Part shown: piece by piece, positions 1 through 9,774 of the stretch | Layout: every line of letters starts with the position of its first letter | Numbering within the stretch: position 1 is the first letter of the stretch | NCBI GenBank assembly: GCA_013368375.1 | Contig: JAACJP010000003.1 | Location: forward strand, 124,001 to 188,000 | Length of the DNA: 64,000 bases | Origin: Tricholomella constricta | Lineage: Eukaryota; Basidiomycota; Agaricomycetes; Agaricales; Lyophyllaceae | Direction: 5' to 3' | Translations under genes and position numbers: made by a program | Notes under the pieces: generated by a model | Told to the model about the DNA's origin: nothing | The model's database searches: none | What the model saw: the letters and a program-made list of their open reading frames with translations, nothing else

Positions 1-1372
1 CGAACTCGAAAAAGGAATGGCCCAACGTCACTATTCCTGGAAAGACGACGATGGCTGATTCTCCGCGTGATTTGGCGGCATCCATCCTTCAACATGTAAC
101 GTATTTTTGAAATTATATGTCCTCCTACTAAAAAGGCTCTCCTCGTAGGCATGGGCATGTGCGGTTGAAAGAGACTCCTCTTTTATCGTGTTTCATTGTG
201 GTAATTTTGAACGTATCGCCTTTCGCCACCGGTCTAGCCAGACACTTTTCATTTCCGAGCTCATCGACGTCACTCGATGTAAGAACCCAGGATATGGAGA
301 AATACACACGACGCTCTTCATGGCGATCATAGAAGATGTTTTGGACCGCACTCGGCAACTTGTACAGAGCGAAATGGAGACGAAACCACGGAACAATTCT
401 GGGAAACGGAAGCGCGGGGCACCTCCGCCTTCTGAAGGACACAAGCGTCCCAAAACAAGGGCTCGTCTTGCTCTTGAGGCTGCACAGGTTGTCGAACATC
501 GAAAGAAACTCGCGGTGGGTTCCATCCCATCGCCTAGGCTTCCACAATTGTGAGCGCTGACGACTTCACTAAATAGGTCGTGGCTGAAGCGATTGCTGAG
601 CGTCCTCTGGCTGTGTTGAGGATTCACGATCGACATTTCAATTCTCCTGTCCCAGCATCGTTACTGCGCATCGATCGGCAGGCGACGATGGACGACTCTG
701 TCTTTGATTCAAAAAAATACTTTCTTCTCACCATAACATCCAAGTTGGGAGCTGGGGCGACGGGTGATGTCCACTCGGCTTCCCTCAAGTTCCAGGCATC
801 CACCGGAGAAACGGTGCTGTTTTCTGACGCAGTCGTGAAGCTTGCATTCGATTCCGAACAGCGAGAACGGATGCGCAATGAATTCGAAGTGTATGAGCAT
901 CTGAACTCTTCGGGCGTCGAAGGCATCCCGACAATTTTTGGCTTGTTCAAAGATGTCGAAAGCGAAGCGCTGGCTCTCGTCATGAATAACGTCGGTACTT
1001 CCGTTTGGAAACGAAGGCCTGATAAGCGTAGTATGAGCCTTGCAATTTCAGCATTGGAGCGGTCAGTGTTTCTTTTTACCGAATAGTCCCCGTCCGTGCT
1101 GATGAAGTGTATTACGCAGAGTCGCCTTCATTGAGATCATGAAATCCATCCACGATGCTGGCGTTCGACATCGTGACATACGTCCGGACAACCTGGTGGT
1201 CAATGACGATGGCATTGTAAGCATCATTGACTTCGATCGGACCATCATGGACTCCAGTGAGGGCTCACGGAAACGTGAACTCGAGCATATAATGGAACTG
1301 CTCAACGGGGAAACCTTCACAATAGAACTCGGTTTGCCCAGCTTTGGCACCCCTGGAGACTCGCCTATATAA
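1..1372 (+). CDS. Kinase-like protein, 5' end cut by the window edge
   Basis: This is the C-terminal part of a protein kinase-like gene that enters from the left edge. Exons I read: 1-96, 149-514, 577-1061 and about 1119-1372. The joins keep frame (ILQH|AWAC at 96/149; ALER|VAF at 1061/1119). The protein has a conserved pre-kinase block (FHCGNFERIAFRHR), a basic, disordered-looking linker (KRKRGAPPPSEGHKRPK), a glycine-rich loop (KLGAGATGDVHSA), a candidate VAIK lysine (DAVVKLAF) and the catalytic loop HRDIRPDN. The usual DFG is DFD (IIDFDRT), and only about 40 residues follow it before TAA, so most of the C-lobe after the activation segment is absent. Short kinase-like proteins of this layout are common in agaricomycetes. 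Activity is uncertain: HRD and Lys are present, but DFG is altered and the lobe is short. The true start lies outside the window. Confidence 0.75.
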
Positions 1373-2111
1373 CCCGCGGTCGGAGGTCCTGATCGTTGTG
1401 GATGACGCCCACGGGGATGGGACCTGTCTGATCTACGCCGCCAACGATAATCTCGATGCCTGCTTCGATTTCTTATCCTGTAACTTAACGTTCTTCGGTC
1501 GCTTTCTTTATGCTTTCTAACGCAACTCATCATCGGAAGAATTGTTTACATTTTGTTTGTCGCATCTTAGCCATCCATGGAATGGTCCTTGTAGTGTCAA
1601 TGACATTCTCGGCTTTCCTTATTGCGTTGTTGCTTTGTGTACTTTCAAACCGGACACTTTTATCACTTGCTTTAGCGCTCGTTCTGACTTCCGTAGGAGT
1701 CATTTTCTCGCTTTCGATTTTTCGTACCATCTGCTTTCGAAATTTACCATTATACCCTCGATTGCTGCTGTCCACTCCTAGTGCTCATCTGTATTGTGGT
1801 CTATACCGAACTTGTTTTGATTATGTCTACTATACAAAAGTGACTTTACTCTGTATTCCGATGCTACTGATATTTCGTGGCATATCACTTCGTTGTACAG
1901 TTCATCAGTGGCGCCCTCCGTACCAGGGTCCAGAAGTAAAGCCGGCAGGACGTTCCGCCCCAGCGAACTTGACCAGTCAGGTCTTACTACCGCTGAAGAT
2001 ATGAAAAAGCCGAGTGGGCAACATAGAAAAATTCAGAATATCATTGAGAAAAACAGCGGTAGATTCAGACGCCAGAGGGGATTACGTATGCATACGTCGT
2101 ACAGCTATCAT
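1373..2111. other. Intergenic, no supported gene
   Basis: An open frame on the plus strand (1510-2004) is rich in Leu, Ser and Phe. It has no recognisable motif and no compositional support, so I treat it as chance. The region probably holds the 3' UTRs of the two convergent genes. Confidence 0.5.
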
Positions 2112-3486
2112 CTAAGCAGGTGTTTCGAAGTCAGGTTCTGTATGGTGGGTAAAAAAGTAGATGTCCCGCAACAAAGCCCTCTGCTTGTTTGTCAAAGTTA
2201 CCTCTAGTACAGCTTCAGTGCGATCTGCAAAGGTAGCCTCATGCGCCGCCTTGTTTCCTGCCTCCCGCATAGAACCGATAGTATTATCGAAAATCAGTCT
2301 CAGTGCTTCGAATGAGAGCAATTTCGAGTCCTCTGCAGTGAGCCTGGAGCGAATTTGCTGCATCAACGGGCCAAGGTCAGAGCTCCTTGGCCGAAGTTCA
2401 TCGAGGGCAAAACCGTAGTTGGTAGCAATATTATTGCGAGCATCATCAAGGACCATGCGGCGTTGGAGAGCGTAAAGAGTCTTTGTGTGCTGTAGATAGC
2501 AGTGCGTTAGTTTGGCTGCATGGAGCCAAAAACAAATGTCTTACACGTTGGACAGAAGTTGAGATCTCAGCGTTGGCCTCCCGGAGCTGCTTAATATCAT
2601 TTCCTTGTCCAGCGTTGGCCTCCCGGAGCTGCTTGATATCATTTGCTTGTCCAGCGTTGGCCTTCCGGAGCTGCTTGATATCATTTGCTTGTCCAGCGTT
2701 GGCCTCCCGGAACTGCTTGATATCGTTTGCTTGTCCAGCGTTGGCCTTCCGGAGCTGCTTGATATCATTCGCTTGTCCAGCGTTGGCCTCCCGGAGCTGC
2801 TTGATATCATTCGCTTGTTGCTTGATATCATTTGCTTGTCCAGCGTTGGCCCCCTGAAGCTGCTTGATATGACCCAGTAATTCATTTCGCAGAGAATCGA
2901 TGGCGCTGAGCTGGGGTTCTGTGTTGCGTTGATTGTTCCCTGTCGCAAACCTACTATGAGCAGGGCCGCTGGTAATCGTTTAGGGCTACTTACTATTCTG
3001 CTTTGTTGAGTTATACTTACTCCCAGTCAACTTTCCGCTCCCTTCGTCATCCTTGATGGTAAGGTTTGCCATGCCCGTTGCCAAGTTCTCCTTGTTTCGC
3101 TTTGAAAGTTCTCCTATACATGACCACGGCTGCTCCATCTCTAAGACTACGAGAAATCTCTTGGTTTGATGGGGAGTAGTCAAGGCTGCAAAGGTGGATT
3201 CCCTTGCGTCGTTTGAAGATGACTCTGATAGCATTGAGATAAGGACACTATGTAAAGTCAACAATTGTAACGAACTCACGATGAAATACCTCGACAGTTT
3301 GGGGCTTTGCAGAATCCAGCTCAAATCTATCGAACGCTCGATCGGTCGACGATCGACCCCATCAAGCTTCTCACGACTTTATCCACCTTTTCATCCTGGG
3401 AAACGTGCACGGATGAAGTCAGCTCGGGGTCCAGCAAGACCCCGAGCACCTGAACCTCTACCGCCTTGGATGTTGAACTTGTCATG
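2112..3486 (-). CDS. Hypothetical coiled-coil protein with 14-residue tandem repeats
   Basis: The last exon (2489-2112) encodes RRMVLDDARNNIATNY...YFFTHHTEPDFETPA and stops at 2112. It joins in phase 0 (donor GTAAGA at 2544-2539, acceptor CTACAG at 2495-2490) to a long exon that is almost all heptad-like repeats of LREANAGQANDIKQ, encoded by a 42-bp DNA repeat. Upstream, donor GTAAGT near 3022 and an acceptor near 2942 give ...GSGKLTG|RNNQRNTEPQLSAIDSLRNEL. The 5' part is less certain. Two frames compete between 2990 and 3260: one contains CPYLNAIRVIFKRRKGIHLC, the other MLSESSSNDARES. An ATG at 3486 opens MTSSTSKAVEVQVLG. I recognise no family. The repeats predict a long parallel or antiparallel coiled coil. 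Strand and C-terminal half are secure; the start is tentative. Confidence 0.6.
2560..2870 (-). repeat. 42-bp tandem repeat encoding a coiled-coil unit
   Basis: About seven copies of a 42-bp unit, one of them truncated to about 18 bp (near 2815-2832). Each full copy encodes LREANAGQANDIKQ (14 residues, two heptads). Copies differ mainly by single substitutions such as ggcctcccggag versus ggccttccggag, which suggests recent unequal exchange. The array lies wholly inside one exon and keeps the frame throughout. Confidence 0.9.
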
Positions 3487-4022
3487 AGGCACAACAGGTA
3501 GGGATAACTGCAGAATGGAGGGACGACTGATGGTATCTGTTTAGGAGAGAGGGATAACTACTCCAATCGATGTTAAGTAGTACGGATCGATAATGTGAAG
3601 AACATCCGAGTGGCCGTATGGTGGCCGTTGACCATGTCAGTAATCACTCAAAGCACCGCTATAGATAATTTTCCGAATCATTTGACCACCGTGACGAATC
3701 TCTCAGAGTGTTTTTCAATCGCAGAGTCTTTCATAACGAGACGAGTTTTGCGCAAAATTGAGATCTCTGTTTCCATCTGAATGCCAACATTTATTCATCC
3801 ATCCATTCATCCATCCATTGTATTATCTCCCAACCCCGCCGACTCATGATAAGCTCGAGATTCCTGATTGTTTTAAATCTTTTGCGTTGTCATAAGATTC
3901 AATTTAGCAAAAATAGTGTATTCCAAGGCGTACCCTTCGGGATATTCGGTCGAATGGCTTGTGCCCAAACGGTATCAAAAGCGCTGGCAGATCATGAGTC
4001 GATGCAGCTGAGATTCCAGATA
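3487..4022. other. Intergenic with a short ATCC-type microsatellite
   Basis: No coding region is supported. Positions about 3788-3820 carry imperfect (ATCC/ATTC)n. The rest is AT-rich spacer between the 5' side of the coiled-coil gene and the 3' end of the GH5 gene. Confidence 0.5.
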
Positions 4023-5790
4023 TTATGAGACAAACTTTGGCTCTCCATTCACATTGAGCATCCCAGGCTCCAAACTACCGGTCGTTGGCCCACAGCACGG
4101 AGAGTTTGTACCCCAGACTGCACGAAGCGATACCATGATCAGCGCAAGCCGGGATGAAACCGGAAGAGAATCGCACGAGGACCAGCAGCCCAGATAGCCC
4201 ATCCAATGTAGACGTCATTAGCAGCCAAGTATTTCAACATATCGTCGATAAACTTCATGTATCGAAAAAGATTAGCGGCTGAAAGAGTGGCGTGGAACTC
4301 GTGCATTGGACGGACCTGGAAGCAGACTTGATTGTTCCCTCCGCCGAATTCGCTCAACACGGCTCTGGAATAATTTTTCGAAGTTAGTTGGCCCACATTT
4401 GAGTTGTCAAGCCTTCAGGGTATTACTTTAGGTGGTTATCTTGCAACCACGTCGTCAAGGCCGCAAGGTTCGACGGACCTGGAATGTGAGCATATGATAT
4501 CATTTGGGTACCTGCACGAATAGCATTTCTGTCATACCAGGTTGCGTGCAATTGTCATGTCCACCAGAAAAGTCGATATCTGTTAGGAAATAATGAACGT
4601 CAATACTTGGACGTCTGAATGCACCAACCAAGATACTTGTTCGAACATAAGTATAGTGAGCACTTCATTCGAGAGATTTAGGTATAACAAACATACTTCA
4701 TGAACATCGATAGCTGTATTATGCAGCGGATCCCTGAGCTTGTTCAAGAAATCACTGGACGGCGCATCGCCCGCAGCACCGGTACGCTGGGTCCATGAAT
4801 GGCCACCAGTGAAGCCGTTTCCAGGGGCAAGGATGAGCTGGCGAGCTCCAACCGAACGTATGCCGTCAATTGCAGCCTGATTATTCTCCAGAACGAGCTG
4901 TGTGGGCTTCATGAAACGATATTGATATGCCTACGTCCGCTCATAGGTTTAAAGGAGCGTACCATGTCGTGCGGTTCGTTGTTGATGCCAAACATGACCT
5001 TGGGGTTGTTCACGAAGCGACGCGCCAGTTCCCGCCAGAACGCTTTGAATTGTTTCGTTGTGGCTGCAGTAGGATCGGACGTGTTCCCTATAACCTGAAA
5101 ACAGATGTTGGAAAGGGAGACAGGTATTTGGGCGAGAAAGAGGGACGTACACTTCCAGTAAATGGCTGCATAGATGGATCACTTCACAGCACTATTGAAT
5201 CGGCCTGTATAACACAACAAGGGAGAAGCTGCTCACTTGTATCGCATATAATTATGCGGGTCAATCAGCGCATAAGCGCCTTTTGTCAACGTGATGTAAT
5301 TGATAGCGTCGGCGTATTCGTCAAAGTACTTGAAGAGGGTCAGTGTCCCGTCATTCTCAGATCCAAGAGCAGTCACACACAGTTTCGTTGAACCGACTAC
5401 CCAGTCCAAACGACAACGGGCACATGCGTTCCATAAGGAACGTGACTCGGAAAAAGTTGATCTTCTCCTGGTCAACAAAGATGTCGACCGTACTCTGTTA
5501 ACTCAGCTTGGATTAGGTTGGCCTTGCTGGACAACAAACGGACGAACTTTGTTGATGAAAGCGTAATCGATGCCAAAGCGCCCTGGAAGCCCAAAACCAG
5601 GAGTATCGACAGGTGCGAAAACACCAAATTCACCCCCGGACTAAAAATGCGCGGCCGTCGTTAATATGGAAGGCGACGAAAATATGTCAGTGAGGCATAC
5701 CTCGTTTACCCCAGCATACAAGATTTTGGCATGCACTGCACATGCCGAGGCCAAGAGGATGAAAGCTTTCGAGACAGTCGAAAAGAACAT
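4023..5790 (-). CDS. Secreted GH5 endo-beta-1,4-glucanase (subfamily 5-like)
   Basis: The protein starts at the ATG at 5790 with a clear signal peptide (MFFSTVSKAFILLASACAVHA) followed by KILYAGVNE. Further exons give the GH5 landmarks in order: GEFGVFAPVDTPGFG, NFFRVTFLMERMCP, GAYALIDPHNYMRY (active-site His region), KVMFGINNEPHDM (general acid/base Glu in NEP), ILAPGNGFTGGHSW, VHEY-like DVHE, and AVLSEFGGGNNQVCF (nucleophile Glu). The C-terminal end is reached through a small intron with donor GTGCGA near 4150 and acceptor GTGCAG near 4110. That join turns WAAGP|LW into WGTNSPCCGPTTGSLEPG and stops at 4023. The gene has many short introns. This order matches fungal GH5_5 cellulases, which cut internal beta-1,4-glucan bonds outside the cell. 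No carbohydrate-binding module is seen after the signal peptide. Confidence 0.88.
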
Positions 5791-5852
5791 GCTAGCTAGC
5801 ACATGAGATGCCGAAGTTCGCTGCTCAAAGCGGTTGATTTATATTCTGTGCG

Positions 5853-5860
5853 ATATATAA
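5853..5860 (-). promoter_or_regulatory. TATA box for the GH5 gene
   Basis: TTATATATC on the minus strand lies about 65 bp upstream of the ATG at 5790, the expected distance for a fungal promoter with a short leader. Confidence 0.5.
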
Positions 5861-6339
5861 GTCCCGTAAGTTCAAAATAAACTTCTGCACGTTCAGCGGC
5901 ATTTCTTCGGGTGTCAGATAGTCAAGAACCAAATCTGCCCCAAGCAGGATAAAAGACTCCACCCTCTCAGCGAAGATAAGAAAAAAGATCCCACAGTGGC
6001 GAATCTCCTTTGCGTCAGAATTCACATGCAGCTTTTCCAGTCGGCGTCATTGAAATTATTTTGGGTGTGCAAAGCGTGGAGCGACCAACGGGCGAAATCG
6101 TACCGGAGACTCGGTGAGAAGTCTTATATATCACGGCATCAGCTAAACGCCAGTGTGACACTCAATTGTTTCCACTGGACGACTGGTTGTCTAAGGATTA
6201 CAAGAATTCATCAGTAAGACAAGAACACGAATATACACGAGATACTCTAAATATTGACTCACAAAAAATTGCGCCTGATTCGTGGTAGATGGGAAATGTG
6301 TAAGGGCTCCTAATGATGGACCTGTCGGCCATTCGTGAG
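5861..6339. other. Spacer between GH5 promoter and PDH relic
   Basis: Short open frames on both strands have no recognisable motif. The missing downstream part of the neighbouring PDH E1-alpha relic is not present here in any frame. Confidence 0.45.
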
Positions 6340-7050
6340 TCAAAGCTCTGCGACTGGTGACCAGGAGAAACACGAAACTTCTTCTCTGTCACGCCCCTGT
6401 CCGATGCTGCTTCGTCTTTGTGCTAGATACCCATCCATGGCGATGGTTCTGACGAAGCTTTGGCCTCCAAAGAAGCAGGCCGGCGTGAACATGTGCATGG
6501 AGCCGCCCTTACCGCGTGAAATCCCGCTCCATCGGCCAAGAAGCTCGCTGAGGATCCCTACAATGCTCGCGCCGCGCAATAGGGCGATACCCCGTGATAA
6601 CCCTGTCGTCGCGTCTATTCCATGCTCGAGACCAACTGATACCGCTTCCTCAATCATCCTAAGCTGAGGAAGCAAACAGCAAGGGGGTGGATCTGGGTGG
6701 ATACATACCTGCCCCACGGAGGACGACAGAAACCACGAATGAGTTTCGCTTTTGCCTTGTAAATTATAGAACATCTGCAGCCAACTCCATGCGCCAAATG
6801 GTTTGGTTTGCATCTGCTTATACATCAGAAGCAGCTCCTCTTTAGTAACAACTTGAAGGGCCTCGAGATCGGGAATGTCGCATTTGAAGCTTTTGAAAAA
6901 AGAGAAAGAGTCTTCGTGAGGCTTGACGCGGACGGCGAAGGGTTTGGGTGTGGCCCGTGAGCTACTAGTAGGTCTTGCGGTTTCGTAGCGTCTGCCATCG
7001 ATAATTCTAATGTTCGAGTGCCCCCGAGCCCAATGAAGCTCATCATTTCA
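6340..7050 (-). pseudogene. Truncated pyruvate dehydrogenase E1-alpha relic
   Basis: Translation shows an E1-alpha N-terminal half: YETARPTSSSRATPKPFAVRVKP, FKSFKCDIPDLEALQVVTKEELLLMYKQM, VGQ|EEAVSVGLEHG across an intron (GTATGT..TTAG, about 6710-6658), ALLRGASIVGILSELLGR and GISRGKGGSMHMFTP. Intact E1-alpha then has FFGGNGIVGAQVPVGAG and the thiamine-diphosphate GDG..N motif. Here FFGG is followed by unrelated sequence (QSFVRTIAMDG) and a stop at 6340. RRMEMAADQLYK-type residues after MYKQM are replaced by TKPFGAWSWLQMFYN, and the YRCHPF segment is damaged. No cofactor site remains, so it cannot encode a working subunit. It is most likely a decayed duplicate, with the functional gene elsewhere. 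Confidence 0.8.
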
Positions 7051-7128
7051 GTAGAATCATCGCAGATACAGTTATAAGAAAGCTTACAAGGGTTCGAAAG
7101 ACGCGTGTTGTGTCCTTGCCAGGAAAGA

Positions 7129-7365
7129 CATGGCAGAGGGGAGGGATAGAACACGGAGTGATGTCATAGTCGTTTCCGAGGAAACACAAGCATGGGCTCT
7201 GGTTCCGCCGACTCGGACAGCGGGGACACCGCGTGAAGTAGTCATCTCCCGACGACGAGCTGTCGCGGCCCGGGGACGATAAAGGGCTGCTGGTCTTGGG
7301 GGTTGCTCACAGGCGAGTTTTTTCCGGTCAGGAGGTCAGACAACGTCCGAGCGTGGGTCAGAGGC
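7129..7365 (-). pseudogene. Scrambled partial copy of the App1-like gene 3' region
   Basis: 7191-7355 closely matches 10093-10249 in the App1-like gene: catgggctctggtt, gcgtgaagtagtca, gacgataaagggctgctggt and ccggtcaggag are shared in order. Minus-strand translation gives RTLSDLLTGKNSPVSNPQ against RTLSDLLTGKSSPVSTPK. Just before it, 7129-7190 (gacatggcag, agggatagaacacgg, gaaacacaa) resembles 9443-9495, downstream of the real gene. The copy therefore joins 3' flank to coding sequence, with about 600 bp missing and several small indels that break the frame. Confidence 0.8.
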
Positions 7366-7595
7366 AGTATTTGCGTCGGGAAACTTGGTGTCAGAGTCAG
7401 TGGTGGCAATCGATGACTGTCACGGTGCTTGACTAGTTGGGACTTCGGCAGAAGTGCCAGGCGACCGCCTGTTCTGTTCCGTGAACAAGTCGGAAGGGAG
7501 CCTGATAACCCAGCTACGAGGAGAGAGGAGCTTTGGGAGAAAAGGTAGAGTACAAGATCGAGTAACAGCAATGAATGCTTGTGAGGGTTCCGTCT

Positions 7596-9192
7596 CTACT
7601 CCACCCCACTAAACCAACGATCGTCCAGAAGTTCGGCCGCCGTGGACCTGTTCGCCGGATCCAGGCGTAAGCACCGTTCCATCAACTCCATTGTCTTTAT
7701 AGCTTCCTCGTCGGAGACTACCTCGCCGGAGAGTATCTTCAGCTCATCAAAGCGTCCTTTGATAGACCACTGAAAAATCAACGGATTCTTCTTAAGTTGG
7801 CCTGAGGAATATGATAAATGAGGATCGACAAGAATACCGCACGGCGACGAATGCTTACAATTTGTGTCGAAGTACTCGGGAGCCTTCGGAGAAACCTGCA
7901 ATTGCGCAGCGCGGAAGTAATCTGGGGTATGCAGCAACATTTGGTAAAGCATGTTCTCCGTCTCGTCCAAGCCGAATTTTTCATTTCGCTGGTAAGTGCG
8001 TCGACGTAACCAGTTCGAATATCTATAAGATTTACATCAGATTTTACCTATCCCCTTAGTGTTAAGTGTCGAGCGCGTACTAGACAACCGAAAGCCCAGA
8101 TGTCCGCGGGCTTGTCCCATTCCGCCCCAAGGTATACCACCGGTGGTCGTAGAGGGAGCGATGTGGTCCTATAATTGCCATGGAAGCGCGAGGGTTGCGC
8201 TGAAATCTGTAATGGGTATCCAAATTCAAAAAAAAAAAATAGAAACACATACCAGAACCAAAATCAGCTAGCAAATATGTAGCTCGCATTACTTCGTCCT
8301 CAGAGATCATGGATAGCGGTTGCGAGACCGCGGCTTGCACTACGCCATCGTGCGAAGCCTCCGGTGCATGTCGCCGCGAGGGCTCCTTCGTCATCTATGC
8401 TTTAATGTCGTCCGCGGTCATCGTAGTAGAAAAGAAAATGTTGTTGTGCTTGAGATCAGTATGCACGATTCCGCGCCGGTGCGCATGTGCGATGCCGCGA
8501 AGCAGGTGAAGAACTATCCGTTTGACGAGAGGAAACGGAAGGACCTTTTTCCGCGCCTCGACGAGCATTTTCAGGTCGCCTCCGCATACAGGCATCACTA
8601 AGCACATGTGCGAGCCAGCAGAACCTTTTCCGGGAATCATGAATTCGTCCAGAAGTTGCGTGCAGTGAGGGGTGGGCAGCTGTGAGACAAGCCGGAACGC
8701 GTCAGCCTCCCAACCGAACTGAGTCTCGTGCCTTTTTGTCGCGTGGCCGGTTAGCGCCTTTACTGCAACAAATTTCTTGTCACTATCAACGTATGGTGTC
8801 AATTCGTCGCTGTTCTCAGTACGGCGGTTGAAATACACTGACATGCTATCGTGAGCGAGCCAAGTGCTTGATTGCATCCCCCAGCCCAGTTTTCGAGCAA
8901 TTATGTACCGATTGGTTGGACCAATCTGATCACCGAACTCAAACTGTGCCCAACCGTAGCCATCCGCAGCGGGCATGCCAAGTGCCTCTGAAGCGAAAGT
9001 TAGGTCGATGACTTGCTTGCCCTCCGCGTCAACCGAGAAGTGTTGGTTCGTCACGGTGGGCTCGAACTGAGTTGTAGCTGTCATTCGAATGCGAGTGGAA
9101 AAGCGGACGATGCGGGAAGGTCGAAAGCTTTGAGTGAAGAAAGGGTGCAAGTAACGGGCACGTGCCACGCGCAGGGCATACCTGAAGTACAT
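7596..9192 (-). CDS. SRPK-like serine/threonine protein kinase
   Basis: From ATG 9192 the protein opens with an Arg/Ala-rich segment (MYFRYALRVARARYLHPFF) that could be a mitochondrial-type leader; an internal start at MTATTQFEP is also possible. The kinase domain has KLGWGMQSSTWLAHD (glycine-rich loop), KFVAVKAL (VAIK lysine), CLVMPVCGGDLKML (hinge), IVHTDLKHNNIFF (catalytic loop, HTD for HRD, as in SRPK relatives) and, in later exons, YLLADFGS (DFG), WDKPADIWAFGC (the DxW helix) and ERCLRLDPANRSTAAELLDDRWF near the C terminus. Small agaricomycete SRPK-like kinases share this order. SRPKs phosphorylate SR proteins, but no substrate can be inferred here. Introns lie near 8390-8280, 8240-8150, 8060-7980 and 7860-7800. 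The stop is at 7596. Confidence 0.82.
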
Positions 9193-9774
9193 TCCGCTTG
9201 TGTAGGCAGCTATACGGTCATAATGATAGATAAAGTGCTTGTGATTAGAGGAGCGGAGGAACGACTGAGGTGTCTGTCTAGGAGAGAATAAGGCGAGAAC
9301 ATTATTTCAAATATTATTTGCAACGACAGCATCACGTGTCCAAAAAGATGCGGTCCTGCTCGTTGGTGCGTCGGTGCGCGGGGTACGCGCCGCCCTGCTC
9401 TGCGCCCTTGTTTTTTTACATTTCATTCATAATCAGGATTTAGACATGGCAGGGATAGAACACGGCATCGCATCTTCGTTTCGGAAACACAAATAGCGGA
9501 GGCAAACAGTTTATGCTAGTGTCATGCGTCGCTACGACCTACCTGAAGGAGAGAACAAGAGACAGCACTGAGGCACTTGGTGTACGACGTATCGCCCGCA
9601 TAGATAGAGGGAAGGTAATCTATAGTTTGCACAGATATGATACATGCCTTGCCGGATGCCTATACGTAATTACACAAACTGAGGAAATACAATCAGCACG
9701 CCAGAGCCTCGCTCGCATGTCAGAAGGGATTCACTCACCACAATATAATGTAAACAATAAGATGTTACAATCCT
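9193..9774. other. Spacer between two minus-strand genes
   Basis: It contains the promoter of the SRPK-like gene and the 3' flank of the App1-like gene. Part of that flank (about 9443-9495) is duplicated at 7129-7190. No gene is supported. Confidence 0.5.

Noticed and set aside
1510..2004. Plus-strand hydrophobic open frame that could be a membrane protein
   Set aside because: It has no motif, it overlaps frames on both strands, and the Leu/Ser/Phe content fits pyrimidine-rich non-coding DNA.
2541..2948. Minus-strand frame reading MISSSSGRPTLDK repeats
   Set aside because: It is a shifted frame of the same 42-bp array. The LREANAGQANDIKQ frame splices in phase to the downstream exon and has coiled-coil logic.
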